Assembly (NCBI RefSeq): GCF_001423105.1
Contig: NZ_LMNV01000002.1
Span: forward strand, 210,627 to 274,626
Reading direction: 5' to 3'
Length of the DNA: 64,000 bases
From: Frondihabitans sp. Leaf304
GTDB lineage: Bacteria; Actinomycetota; Actinomycetes; Actinomycetales; Microbacteriaceae
Positions 1-7,852 of the stretch are shown here, one piece after another. The position numbers and the translations under genes are program-made. The notes beneath the pieces are model-generated. The model did no database searches and was not told the DNA's origin. It saw only the letters and a list, made by a program, of their open reading frames with translations. Position 1 is the stretch's first letter; every line of letters begins with the position of its first letter.

Positions 1-453
1 GTCGTCACCGACGAGGGCAAGCGCATCGATGGTGTCTGGGCACTCGGCGACAACGCCCAGGTACCCGACCTGACTGCCGCGAAGCAGCCGGCCTACTACC
101 CGCCGAACGCTCAGAACGCCGTCCGTCAGGCGGTGACGGTCGCCGAGAACATCCTCGCGTCGATGGCCGGAGAGCCTCTCGCCGAATACCGCCACGAGTC
201 GGTCGGAACCGTTGCGAGCTACGGCATCGGAAAGGGTGCGGCTCTCATTCAGGGCGTGCACCTGAAGAACCTGTTCGCGTGGCTGGCCCACCGCGGGTAC
301 CACCTGCTCGCCATGCCGACCTTCACGCGCAAGTGGCGCATCCTGACCGGATGGGTCACCAACCTCGTCGGTGGTCGCGACGAGACCACCCTGGAGAACA
401 TGAACGACCCGCGAGCGAACTTCGTCGCTCTCGCGGGTGGGGTGAAGAAGTAG
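1..453 (+). CDS. ndh: Type II NADH dehydrogenase (NDH-2), C-terminal part
   Basis: Only the last 150 codons are present; the gene starts before the window. The visible part opens with the second dinucleotide-binding signature of NDH-2 enzymes (GVWALGDNAQVPD), where the GD aspartate contacts FAD. It is followed by the usual hydrophobic C-terminal region (HLKNLFAWLAHRGYHLL) that anchors these single-subunit flavoproteins to the inner face of the membrane. NDH-2 oxidises NADH and reduces menaquinone without pumping protons. The gene ends at TAG and is followed at once by a strong terminator, so it is the last gene of its transcript. Another FAD-dependent pyridine nucleotide oxidoreductase is possible, but the combination of motif and membrane tail favours NDH-2. 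Confidence 0.88.
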   Translation, partial: VVTDEGKRIDGVWALGDNAQVPDLTAAKQPAYYPPNAQNAVRQAVTVAENILASMAGEPLAEYRHESVGTVASYGIGKGAALIQGVHLKNLFAWLAHRGYHLLAMPTFTRKWRILTGWVTNLVGGRDETTLENMNDPRANFVALAGGVKK

Positions 454-474
454 CGTTTCATCTCGCCAAATATC

Positions 475-513
475 GGGCCCCCGTCGCATTCGTGCGACGG
501 GGGCCCTTTCGTG
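475..513 (+). terminator. Intrinsic terminator of ndh
   Basis: A perfect 14-bp stem (GGGCCCCCGTCGCA / TGCGACGGGGGCCC, 475-506) with a TTCG tetraloop is followed by TTTCGTGT. It lies 21 bases after the ndh stop codon. The stem is strong and the T run short, as is common in G+C-rich bacteria. Confidence 0.9.
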
Positions 514-1331
514 TCCGAGGGGTGGCGCACGAGCGGTCAGTGCGCTTCGCGCAGGTGAACGGGCCGTGAACGCCGAAAGCCGAGACTTCACCCCCTCTCG
601 CCCGTTTGGTTGAAAACGGGGTACAGCACGTGCGGTCATTCGGGAGGACGCGCACAATCGACGTCGACGAGATAAACGACGCCCGTCGTCTAATTTACTC
701 CTGTCGAACGGGACGAGGTGCCCGCATCCGCGTGCTGGCGGGCATCAGGTGTGCCTCATGCCGAACCAAACTGTTTCGTGCCTGGGTGTTACGGCAACGC
801 CCCCCGGAGGGGGGTCCGGTCCCCCGAAGGCATCACCCGTTGGAGAGGCGGCATCACCCGTTGGCGCGTACCTCATGCGGGGGGCATGCGGTCCCCCGAA
901 ATGGGGGCATGTGGAGCGAGCGGTCGATGGCCTACCGTCGGGATATACCCGCTGAGGCCATCGGCTGACAACTGGAACCCATCCGCTTGTCATTCCGTCC
1001 ACGGTCCGCGCAGCTCCACCAGCATGAAACCCGAATAGCACCACACCCGATCACCGCTTGACCCGAACCCTTCCCGATCGTCGACGCGCACCGAACCTCG
1101 AGATCTCCCGTACCCGACGGGAGCTCGACGGATCGAAATCGCCGTCGTCACTCCGGTACTCCGACAGGAACCCGATCTCTTGTCGAAGTACCGGATTCAT
1201 GCTGTGACCCGTACCCGAAATACGAGTCAGAGCTACTGCACCGCCTACCCGAACCCTGGATCCATGCTTACCCAGCCTCTTCTGCGTACGTTTTCGCGTA
1301 CCCCCTTCCGTCCCGAATCGGAAGCGGCATC
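514..1331. other. Long gene-free leader of the glycopolymer operon
   Basis: About 0.8 kb with no convincing gene: the open frames inside have no family-like protein, no good start and atypical composition. What is present: the 14-base unit GCATCACCCGTTGG twice in a row (about 829-842 and 850-863); G- and C-run blocks near 800-830 and 880-910; a small hairpin CTCCCGT/ACGGGAG (1105-1123); a longer imperfect inverted repeat (1153-1194, separate entry); and recurrent ACCCGA words between 1050 and 1260. This suggests a long regulated promoter and leader, but no named riboswitch could be matched. Confidence 0.55.
1153..1194. promoter_or_regulatory. Inverted repeat, candidate operator
   Basis: CCGGTACTCCGACA (1153-1166) and TGTCGAAGTACCGG (1181-1194) are inverted copies matching at 13 of 14 positions, separated by 14 bases. 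The site lies about 140 bases before the first gene of the glycopolymer operon. Arm length and spacing fit a dimeric or tetrameric regulator site or an RNA hairpin; the regulator is unknown. Confidence 0.45.
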
Positions 1332-2891
1332 ATGACCGGCATCAGCCGCGACGTCGGCGAACAACGCCGTCTGCCGTGGACTGCACCGGTCCGAAACCCG
1401 AGCGCAGGATGGACGGAAGCCAGAGATCGAGTAGGCGGTGCCACAACCGGCATCGGCTGGGCGCTGCGATACCGCCGTCGACTCCTCGCCAGCGACGCGC
1501 TCGTGATTCTCGCCAGCGTCGTCACTGCCGCCGTCGTCGAGACCATCCGAGACGGGGTCGACCAGACCTTTGCCGGCCTTGCTGCCGCCGACGCGAAACC
1601 CCTCGTCGAGTTCATCGGCTACCCCGTCGGCATCGGCCTCCTCTGGGCCCTCTGCCTGGCGTTCCAGCGCACCCGCGACCTCTCGGTCGTCGGAACCGGG
1701 GCAGCCGAGTACAAGCGCGTGCTCAACGCCACGATCCTCACCTTCGTGCTTATCGCGCTCGTCATCTCGATCACCGGCCATGAGTCGATGCGCGCCTACT
1801 TCTTCGTCGCCCTCCCCGGAGGCTCGGTCGGCCTCATCGCCTCGCGGTTCCTCCTGCGCAAGTGGCTGATCCGCCAGCGCCAGCTCGGCAACTACCTCTC
1901 TCGAGCCATCGTCGTCGGTGGCCGCAGCGACGTCCGCTACGTGATCGATCGAATCGACGAGAAGCCGGGCGCCCTCTACGACGTCGTCGGAGCCGTCGTC
2001 GAAGACGAGGACGGCAGCGCCGTTGCCGCCGGGTCGCGGGTCGTTCCGATCGTCGCGTCGCTCGACGACGTCTCGCGCGCCGTCTGGAAGATGAACGTCG
2101 AGAGCGTCATCGTCGCCGGCGACCCGCGTGCCGGCACCGACTACATCCGTGACCTCGGGTGGAGCCTCGAAGGCCGCGCCACCGAACTGGTGATCGCCTC
2201 TCGCCTGGCCAACATCGCCGGACCCCGCATCCATTTCCGTCCCGTCGAGGGGCTCCCGCTGATGCACGTCGAGCTGCCCCAGTTCGACGGCCCGAAGCAT
2301 GTCATGAAGCGTGCGACGGACGTCATTCTTGCCGGATTCGCGTCGCTTCTCCTGCTTCCCCTCATGCTGGTGATCGCCCTGGTGATCAAGAGCGAAGGAT
2401 CCGGCCCGGTGCTCTTCAGGCAGGAACGAGTGGGGCGCGACGGACGCCGCTTCACCATGCTCAAGTTCCGCACGATGGTCGTCGACGCCGAAGCTCGTCT
2501 CGCGGCTCTCGCCGAGCAGTCGGAGGGGAACGGCGTGCTCTTCAAGATGCGAGACGACCCCCGCGTCACGAGGGTGGGCCGGATCCTTCGGAAGTACTCC
2601 CTCGACGAGATCCCGCAGCTCTTCAACATCATCGGCGGCAGCATGAGCATCGTCGGGCCGCGGCCCCCGCTTCCCCGCGAGGTCGACGGCTACACCGACC
2701 ACGTGCACCGCCGTCTCTACATCAAGCCCGGCCTCACCGGCATGTGGCAGGTGAACGGACGCAGCGACCTCAGCTGGGAGGAGAGCGTTCGGCTCGATCT
2801 GTACTACGTCGAGAACTGGTCGATGACCGTCGACTTCGTGCTGATGTGGCGCACCGTGAAAGTGATTCTGCGGCCGAACGGGGCGTACTGA
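1332..2891 (+). CDS. Polyprenyl glycosylphosphotransferase (exopolysaccharide initiation)
   Basis: This 519-residue membrane enzyme should transfer a sugar 1-phosphate from a nucleotide sugar to undecaprenyl phosphate, the first step of a surface glycopolymer. About four hydrophobic segments occupy residues 50-180, followed by a nucleotide-binding-like domain (starting near VVGGRSDVRYVI). The catalytic bacterial sugar transferase domain begins near residue 325 (KRATDVILAGF), with a further membrane hairpin. Conserved blocks are FRQERVGRDGRRFTMLKFRTM, split as FRQERVG and KFRTM, then KYSLDEIPQLFN, SIVGPRPP and KPGLTGMWQVNGRS. This is the long WbaP/CpsE-like architecture. Its stop overlaps the next start (TGATG), so it leads a coupled operon. 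The sugar (glucose, galactose or other) cannot be read from sequence. Confidence 0.93.
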   Translation: MTGISRDVGEQRRLPWTAPVRNPSAGWTEARDRVGGATTGIGWALRYRRRLLASDALVILASVVTAAVVETIRDGVDQTFAGLAAADAKPLVEFIGYPVGIGLLWALCLAFQRTRDLSVVGTGAAEYKRVLNATILTFVLIALVISITGHESMRAYFFVALPGGSVGLIASRFLLRKWLIRQRQLGNYLSRAIVVGGRSDVRYVIDRIDEKPGALYDVVGAVVEDEDGSAVAAGSRVVPIVASLDDVSRAVWKMNVESVIVAGDPRAGTDYIRDLGWSLEGRATELVIASRLANIAGPRIHFRPVEGLPLMHVELPQFDGPKHVMKRATDVILAGFASLLLLPLMLVIALVIKSEGSGPVLFRQERVGRDGRRFTMLKFRTMVVDAEARLAALAEQSEGNGVLFKMRDDPRVTRVGRILRKYSLDEIPQLFNIIGGSMSIVGPRPPLPREVDGYTDHVHRRLYIKPGLTGMWQVNGRSDLSWEESVRLDLYYVENWSMTVDFVLMWRTVKVILRPNGAY

Positions 2892-4108
2892 TGACTCCCG
2901 ACGAAACCGTGAACGAGACGGCCTCCGCCCTGCCCGGCGATGCGGGCGCGGCACGCCGCAGCGGGCGTCGCGGGCGGGTCCTCGTCGTGCACTCGTCTGA
3001 CGAGCTGTACGGATCGGACCGCATCGTGCTCGAAGTGGTCGCGGAACTCGTGGCCGCCGACGAGCTCGACGTCACCGTGTGGCTACCGAGCGACGTCGCG
3101 CCGGGCCCCCTCGGCCCGATGCTCCGCGAGCTCGGAGCCCGGGTCGAGCGGCACCCGCTGCCCATTCTGCGGCGGATGAAACTGAGCCCGGGCGGATTCC
3201 TCCGCCTCGGGCGCGACGCGGTGCGCACTCTGGCGAGGCTCCGCGGCCGTCACTTCGATCTCGTCTACTGCGCTACCAGCGCATGTTTGCCCGTCGCACC
3301 TCTCGCACGCCTCACTGGCGTCCGTCGAGTGGTCGGGCATCTCCAAGAACCATGGAGTGCGAAGGACCGGGTAGGTCTTCGTCCCCTGGCGAGTGCGTGC
3401 ACGGCCCTCGTGGCTGTGTCGCACTCGGTCCTCGGCGCGTCGGGTCTCGCCGAGGACCCGCGGGCGGTGGTGGTTCACAACGGTGTCCCCCATCGCTCGC
3501 GTGAGCTTCCGACGGCTCCCCCGGAGCACCGTCGACCGCACTACGTCATCGCGAGCCGCTGGAACCCGCACAAGGGCCACGGCACGCTCCTGCGAGCGTG
3601 GGACGCCGCTGGCTGCCCCGGCGAGCTGGTGATCCTCGGTGCTGTCCCCGCGGTGGGTCTCGGCATCGACGTCGCGGCCCTGGTCAAGAAGCACGTCTCC
3701 CGGCCCGAGACGGTTCTCGTCGTGGGCGAAGTCGACGACGCGACCCCGTATCTGCAGGCCGCCGACGCCGTCGTGCTTCCGACTGACACCCTCGAGGGAT
3801 TCGGGCTCGTGACCGTGGAAGCCTTCAGCGAAGGGCGCCCCGTGATCGCCAGCCGGTCCGGAGGTCCCGAGGAGGTCATCGACGACGGCGTCACCGGTTG
3901 GCTGTTCGACCGCGAGGACGTCGACGGCCTGGCATCGCTCTTCCGCGACCTCGACGTCGCCACCCTCGGCGCAGCCGGCCGCCGAGCCGAAGCGGCCTAC
4001 CACCGCGACTTCACGCCCGCCCGCATGCGTTCCCGCATCGCAGCGGTCGTCGACGGCGAGCTGGGCCGCCCCACCCGCATCACCACCGAATTGGCGGAGG
4101 CCTCATGA
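2891..4108 (+). CDS. Glycosyltransferase, GT4 type
   Basis: A 405-residue GT-B fold glycosyltransferase that probably adds the second or a later sugar to the lipid-linked intermediate. The N-terminal acceptor half begins near RVLVVHSSDELYGSDRIVLE. The C-terminal donor half contains ASRWNPHKGHGTLLRAW and the family signature EGFGLVTVEAFSEGRPVIAS, including the EX7E glutamates. The ATG at 2891 shares its A with the TGA of the preceding gene. The stop overlaps the next start as ATGA. A region near 3280-3380 uses codons a little differently from its surroundings but the frame stays open. Donor and acceptor are unknown. Confidence 0.9.
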   Translation: MTPDETVNETASALPGDAGAARRSGRRGRVLVVHSSDELYGSDRIVLEVVAELVAADELDVTVWLPSDVAPGPLGPMLRELGARVERHPLPILRRMKLSPGGFLRLGRDAVRTLARLRGRHFDLVYCATSACLPVAPLARLTGVRRVVGHLQEPWSAKDRVGLRPLASACTALVAVSHSVLGASGLAEDPRAVVVHNGVPHRSRELPTAPPEHRRPHYVIASRWNPHKGHGTLLRAWDAAGCPGELVILGAVPAVGLGIDVAALVKKHVSRPETVLVVGEVDDATPYLQAADAVVLPTDTLEGFGLVTVEAFSEGRPVIASRSGGPEEVIDDGVTGWLFDREDVDGLASLFRDLDVATLGAAGRRAEAAYHRDFTPARMRSRIAAVVDGELGRPTRITTELAEAS

Positions 4109-4872
4109 CCACGACTGCTGTCCGCGAGACGTACGCCGACTCCCTCACCCGCCTCGCCGGCGCCCAGAAGGGGTCGAGCGGCGCCCCCGCCTACTCGCGC
4201 TTCATCAACCGCCGTCTGGGTCGCTACCTCGCGGCCGCGGCCTATCAGCTGGGTATGACGCCGAACCAGGTGACCGCCGTGAGCGCCCTGTTCACGTTCG
4301 CCGGCATCGCGGTGATCGCCTTCGTCCCCACCTCGATCGTCGTGGGCATCGTCGTGATGCTGCTTCTCGTGATCGGTTACGCACTCGACTCCGCCGACGG
4401 GCAGCTGGCCCGCCTTCGCGGTGGCGGCAGCCCGGCCGGTGAATGGCTCGACCACGTGATCGACGCCACCAAGATCGGCGTTCTCCACCTGGCCGTCTTC
4501 GGAAACTGGCTGCGCGAGCCCGAGGGGCGCCACGCGGTGCTCGGCGTGCCGCTCGCCTACGCTGCCATCGCGGCGGTCGCTTTCTTCGCGATCGTCCTGA
4601 CCGACCAGCTGCGCCGCGCCGAGCACATCCGCACCGGGATCCCGACGCGCGGCAGTCGCTCGACGAGCACGCTGTACTCGCTGGCCGTCGTGCCGACCGA
4701 CTATGGCCTCATGTGCCTGTCGTTCGCCCTCCTGGCGTGGCCTCTCGGATTCACCGTCGTGTACATTGCCTTCTTCGCCGCGAACACCCTGTACCTCGCG
4801 CTCGCCCTGCCCAAGTGGTTCCGCGAGCTCAAGGGCCTCGGCGAGCTTCCCGACCGGTCGGTCGCGCCATGA
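4105..4872 (+). CDS. CDP-alcohol phosphotransferase family membrane protein
   Basis: A 255-residue integral membrane enzyme of the CDP-alcohol phosphotransferase family, which moves a phospho-alcohol from a CDP-alcohol to an acceptor hydroxyl. The complete metal-binding signature D-x2-DG-x2-AR-x8-G-x3-D-x3-D is present at residues 95-120 (DSADG, then AR, ending at D120). About five to six membrane segments surround it. In a glycopolymer operon whose last gene is a CDP-glycerol-type cytidylyltransferase, it is more likely to decorate or build the polymer with glycerol-phosphate (or a similar polyol phosphate) than to make bulk phospholipid; that is inference. It overlaps both neighbours by ATGA. 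Confidence 0.88.
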   Translation: MTTTAVRETYADSLTRLAGAQKGSSGAPAYSRFINRRLGRYLAAAAYQLGMTPNQVTAVSALFTFAGIAVIAFVPTSIVVGIVVMLLLVIGYALDSADGQLARLRGGGSPAGEWLDHVIDATKIGVLHLAVFGNWLREPEGRHAVLGVPLAYAAIAAVAFFAIVLTDQLRRAEHIRTGIPTRGSRSTSTLYSLAVVPTDYGLMCLSFALLAWPLGFTVVYIAFFAANTLYLALALPKWFRELKGLGELPDRSVAP

Positions 4873-6011
4873 CGCGCCGCGTAGCCCTTGCCGACGCCGT
4901 CGCTCAGCTCGGCCGACGGTGGATCCTCGTCGCCGCGTCGGCGCTGCTCGCTCTCGTCGCGGGCGTGGCCCTCGTCGAGGCGCTCGACGGACGCGACGAC
5001 CGGGGACTGACGCCCATCGGCGCCCTCGTCATCCTCTTCGCGTTCCTCCTCGCCGGTGGAGCGCTCGGCCTCGCGGCAGGCATCGTCCTGACGCGACTTG
5101 AACCCCGTGTCACGACGGCCGACGATGTTCGTCGTGTCACGGGCCTTCCCGTTGTGGCGCAACTCCCGCGGGGTGTCGTCGACGCTGACGACCTCGCGAT
5201 CCGTCCGACGTCGAGTCGCATGCGATCGGCGCTTCGCGAAGCCGTCATGAACGTCCGGTCGCTCGCTGGCGGCGAGTTGCCGTCGCGACTCGTCCTGGCC
5301 CGCGCCGACGATGTCGGCGAAGTCTCTGGGGTGGACGGCGGCTACGCCCGTGCCCTGCTGGAGAGCGGATTCCGCCCAGCCCTGGTTCAGGCCGACATCG
5401 AGTCACAGCTTCTCGCTCGACCCTCCACCGTCCGCGACACGGCCCTCGATGCGGCCGCCTACCCCGACGCCGCGGGCTACCAGCGCGTACCGGTGCCGGA
5501 TCTCGTCGCCTCGGCCCGCCCCGAGCGCCTCCTCGGCCAGGTCGAGAGCCTCTTCGGATCTCTCGGCGAGCGGTACGACGCGGTCGTCACGCTCGTCGCC
5601 AGCAATTCGCACCCGCTGCCGCTCCGAGCGGTTGCACCGCTCGCGGACGCCGTCGTGATCGTCGTCCGATCGAACCGGACCACCGTCGAGGATCTCCTGG
5701 CGATGCACGGCGAACTCGTCGGGATGGGGGTCGAACCCCTCGGTGTGCTCATGACGAGCGTCGCGGGCCGCCACCGGATCGCCGTCCGGCGCGACTGGGC
5801 GGCGACGGACATCCGCGAGGCACGTGCGGGCAGGGGTCCGGTACTGCAGGCGAGCTCCGCGAATCCTGATCTCGATCTGGTCAGCGCTCCCCCGCGTTCG
5901 CGACTCTCCATTGCCGACCTTGCACGTCTCGCCGAAGAGCGAGAGGCATTCGCCGCTGTTTCTGACCCGTCGCGCCCCGTGCGCGACTCACTTCGAAAGG
6001 ACCGCTCGTGA
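4869..6011 (+). CDS. Wzz/Wzc-like polysaccharide protein with degenerate kinase domain
   Basis: A 380-residue protein with two N-terminal membrane helices (about residues 17-36 and 47-78), then a cytoplasmic part aligned in layout with bacterial tyrosine (BY) kinases. The linker SRMRSALREAVMNVRSL matches the helix before the ATPase core. The Walker A position, however, reads ARADDVGEVSGVD and has no GKS/T. The Walker A-prime position is VQADIES, and the Walker B position has lost its usual DTPP. It therefore probably cannot hydrolyse ATP. A structural role in chain-length control or as a partner of the export machinery is likely. The extracellular loop between the helices is very short compared with true Wzz proteins. 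It overlaps both neighbours by ATGA and GTGA. Confidence 0.7.
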   Translation: MTRRVALADAVAQLGRRWILVAASALLALVAGVALVEALDGRDDRGLTPIGALVILFAFLLAGGALGLAAGIVLTRLEPRVTTADDVRRVTGLPVVAQLPRGVVDADDLAIRPTSSRMRSALREAVMNVRSLAGGELPSRLVLARADDVGEVSGVDGGYARALLESGFRPALVQADIESQLLARPSTVRDTALDAAAYPDAAGYQRVPVPDLVASARPERLLGQVESLFGSLGERYDAVVTLVASNSHPLPLRAVAPLADAVVIVVRSNRTTVEDLLAMHGELVGMGVEPLGVLMTSVAGRHRIAVRRDWAATDIREARAGRGPVLQASSANPDLDLVSAPPRSRLSIADLARLAEEREAFAAVSDPSRPVRDSLRKDRS

Positions 6012-6451
6012 CCCTGAAACGACGCGTCGGCTACGCGGCCGGTGCCTACGACCTGTTCCACATCGGCCACCTCAATCTGCTTCGTCATGCCAAGACCCAG
6101 TGCGACTACCTGATCGCCGGTGTCGTCGCCGACGAGATGCTCGAACTCACCAAAGGCATCTCGCCCATGGTGCCGCTCGCCGAGCGCCTCGAGATCGTCA
6201 GCCACATCGACTTCGTCGACCTCGCCCACGCCGAGGTCGTCCCCGACAAAATGGACGTCTGGCGCGAGCTGCAGTTCGACGTCTTCTTCAAGGGCGACGA
6301 CTGGCGCGGCACCGAGAAGGGGCTGAAGCTCGAGCGCGAGTTCGCCGAGGTCGGAGTCGAGGTCGTGTACTTCCCGTACACGATGTCGACGTCGTCGACC
6401 ATTCTTCGTCGGGCCGTGTCGGCACTGGACGAGGGCTCGATCGCCCGATAG
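6008..6451 (+). CDS. Glycerol-3-phosphate cytidylyltransferase-like (TagD family)
   Basis: A 147-residue cytidylyltransferase-fold enzyme, the usual length of TagD. It has the HIGH motif near residue 18 (DLFHIGHLNLLRHAK), a substrate lysine region (FFKGDDWRGT), and MSTSSTILRR near the end in place of the RTxGISTT signature. TagD enzymes make CDP-glycerol from CTP and glycerol 3-phosphate. Here the product would feed the CDP-alcohol phosphotransferase three genes earlier. Other polyol phosphates (ribitol, ethanolamine) are possible because the selectivity residues cannot be judged by eye. The GTG start sits in a GTGA overlap with the preceding gene, and the gene ends the operon. Confidence 0.85.
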   Translation: MTLKRRVGYAAGAYDLFHIGHLNLLRHAKTQCDYLIAGVVADEMLELTKGISPMVPLAERLEIVSHIDFVDLAHAEVVPDKMDVWRELQFDVFFKGDDWRGTEKGLKLEREFAEVGVEVVYFPYTMSTSSTILRRAVSALDEGSIAR

Positions 6452-6465
6452 CGGTCTCGGTTTCT

Positions 6466-6549
6466 CTTGGGCTTGGGCTTGGGCTTGGGCTTGGGCTTGG
6501 TCTTGGGCTTGGGCTTGGGCTTGGGCTTGGTCTTGGTCTTGGTCTTGGT
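6466..6549. repeat. Hexanucleotide tandem array, 14 copies
   Basis: Fourteen perfect-length CTTGGG/CTTGGT hexamers run without interruption: five CTTGGG, one CTTGGT, four CTTGGG, four CTTGGT. The array starts 14 bases after the stop codon of the glycopolymer operon. The ordered block pattern implies recent expansion by slippage or unequal exchange. It could be a variable-number locus, and it is strongly G-rich on the + strand. Confidence 0.97.
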
Positions 6550-6634
6550 CTCCTCGTCTCGGTCCGGGCCGAGGATCCGACGGGGCTGTGGATAACGCCG
6601 GCGAGCGTCGGGGCATCTGCACGATGCTCTTCGC

Positions 6635-7189
6635 ATGACAACGACCACTTCAACCGATGCTCCGTCCACCACCTGCCCCTGCCCGCCCTCGACCGAAGTG
6701 CTCGACTCGCATCGCGAGCTCCGCACTCGGGCCGACCTCGATGAGCGCATCCGGCAACTCATCCCCTGCGCGACGCAGCGTCAGCTCTGGCTCCTGCTCC
6801 TCGACGGCGATGACGTGCAAATGCCGGTCATGGTGCCGATCGGCGATCTCCCCCTCTGGGGCGGGCCCGACGCCACGGGCGGTGCGGACGGTGAGGGTCT
6901 CGTCGAGCTCCTCCGCTCGATCCGCGACGAGTTCCACGCGGTGTCGTACGTCTTCGTACTCGAACGGCCTGGCGCAGCCGTGCTTGACCGCGACGATGTC
7001 TCGTGGCTCGAACACCTGCTGACCTGCGGCGATCGCACCGGCTTTACAGTGCGGGCCGCCTACGTCTGCCACGAGTCCGGCCACGCGGGCTTCGAGGCGG
7101 CCGACATCGACACGCTCGTTCCCGGCGCCGAGCTTCCGCGCTACGAGACACGGTGCGTGACCTGCCCGGTGTTGGCGACGGCTGAGTAG
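6635..7189 (+). CDS. Conserved hypothetical protein
   Basis: A 184-residue soluble protein of unknown function. The core has a hydrophobic strand pattern (RQLWLLLLDGDDVQMPVMVPIGDLP), a later segment (VSYVFVLERPGAAVLDRDDVSWLEHLL) and a C-terminal part with Cys and His residues (AAYVCHESGH, then RCVTCPV). The general look resembles a hypothetical family I associate with actinobacteria, in which the first block is conserved; this is recollection, not a search. No signal peptide or membrane helix. It stands alone between the hexamer array and a low-complexity gap. The frame, start and composition support a real gene. Confidence 0.72.
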   Translation: MTTTTSTDAPSTTCPCPPSTEVLDSHRELRTRADLDERIRQLIPCATQRQLWLLLLDGDDVQMPVMVPIGDLPLWGGPDATGGADGEGLVELLRSIRDEFHAVSYVFVLERPGAAVLDRDDVSWLEHLLTCGDRTGFTVRAAYVCHESGHAGFEAADIDTLVPGAELPRYETRCVTCPVLATAE

Positions 7190-7399
7190 GCGAGGGCCGA
7201 GATCGCGCGGGAGGAGAAGAGCCGCGGCGAGCCGGTGCCGGGCGGTGTGCCGGTGGGTGCGTCGTTAGTGCGTCGATGGGTGCGTCGGCTCGTGAGTCGG
7301 CGTGAGCCGCGTGGAGTCCGTCGCGTTGGGTGCGGGTGAGGTGTTCTCGCGCGAGCTGAGTCGTCTCGCCTCTTGCACTAAGGGGCCGAGCGGCTGCCG

Positions 7400-7606
7400 C
7401 TAGGAGTCGGAACCGTCGAGGTGGCGCCACCACGCCGTCTCGGCGTGGGCAGCCGAGGTGTAGACGCCGAGGTTTTCTTGCTCGCTTTCGGTGAGCGACC
7501 AACTCGTCAGCCGGTAGCCGGAGGCGAACCTCTCGACGAGGGCTTCGGGTGGCGCATCGTCGTGGGCGCGGACGAGCCAGCTTCCGGGGCCGCTTTCGTC
7601 GAGCAC
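7400..7606 (-). CDS. Small conserved hypothetical protein
   Basis: A 68-residue protein starting at GTG (7606), with the sequence feel of a genuine small globular domain: SWLVRAHDDAPPEALVERF, then SGYRLTSWSLTESEQENLGVY and an AETAWWRHL end. Composition is balanced rather than the Arg/Pro-rich pattern of antisense frames here. No function is recognised. It lies downstream of the helicase gene on the same strand, separated by a gap full of inverted repeats, so it may have its own promoter there. Confidence 0.6.
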   Translation of the reverse strand: MLDESGPGSWLVRAHDDAPPEALVERFASGYRLTSWSLTESEQENLGVYTSAAHAETAWWRHLDGSDS

Positions 7607-7621
7607 GCGTCGATTTTAGCT

Positions 7622-7642
7622 GGTGCCGGGTGCCGGGTGCCG
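7622..7642. repeat. 7-bp tandem repeat, 3 copies
   Basis: Three copies of GGTGCCG, with a partial fourth, lie directly upstream of the 68-codon gene on the minus strand. It is a short low-complexity run. Confidence 0.8.
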
Positions 7643-7724
7643 GGTGGCGGCCTAGGCAGTGGGTGTGGGTCGTCGGTCTTTGCCGTCTGCTGGCTACTCG
7701 CGGCCTCGGTGCCGGCTGTTTGTT

Positions 7725-7794
7725 GCATCGCTAACCGAATCACGCATCGCACACCGATCTTTAGGTAAGCGATGCAGATTTCGGTTAGCGATGC
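7725..7794. repeat. Nested inverted repeat built from four GCATCGC boxes
   Basis: Outer arms GCATCGCTAACCGAA (7725-7739) and TTCGGTTAGCGATGC (7780-7794) are perfect 15-bp inverted copies. Inside them GCATCGC (7744-7750) pairs with GCGATGC (7769-7775), leaving an 18-base loop. The box spacing is 19 bases on each side, so the whole 70 bp is symmetric. It lies in the gap between the helicase and the 68-codon gene. Confidence 0.9.
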
Positions 7795-7852
7795 GTAACC
7801 GCGAGGCGGGCTGCGGCTGGCAAGCGCCGCCGACGCTGCTATCTGGCGCAAT

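Noticed and set aside
606..1044. Several 70-120 codon frames in the leader before the glycopolymer operon
   Set aside because: Arg/Pro-rich, mutually overlapping on both strands, no ribosome site and no family-like sequence.
1245..2954. A 569-codon minus-strand frame
   Set aside because: Exact antisense of the polyprenyl glycosylphosphotransferase gene, which has all family motifs.
6466..6549. CRISPR array
   Set aside because: Units are six bases with no spacers, and no cas gene is present.
5477..6622. Minus-strand frame with long Gln-Ala and Lys-Pro dipeptide runs
   Set aside because: The runs are only the hexamer array read in other frames; the rest is antisense of known genes.
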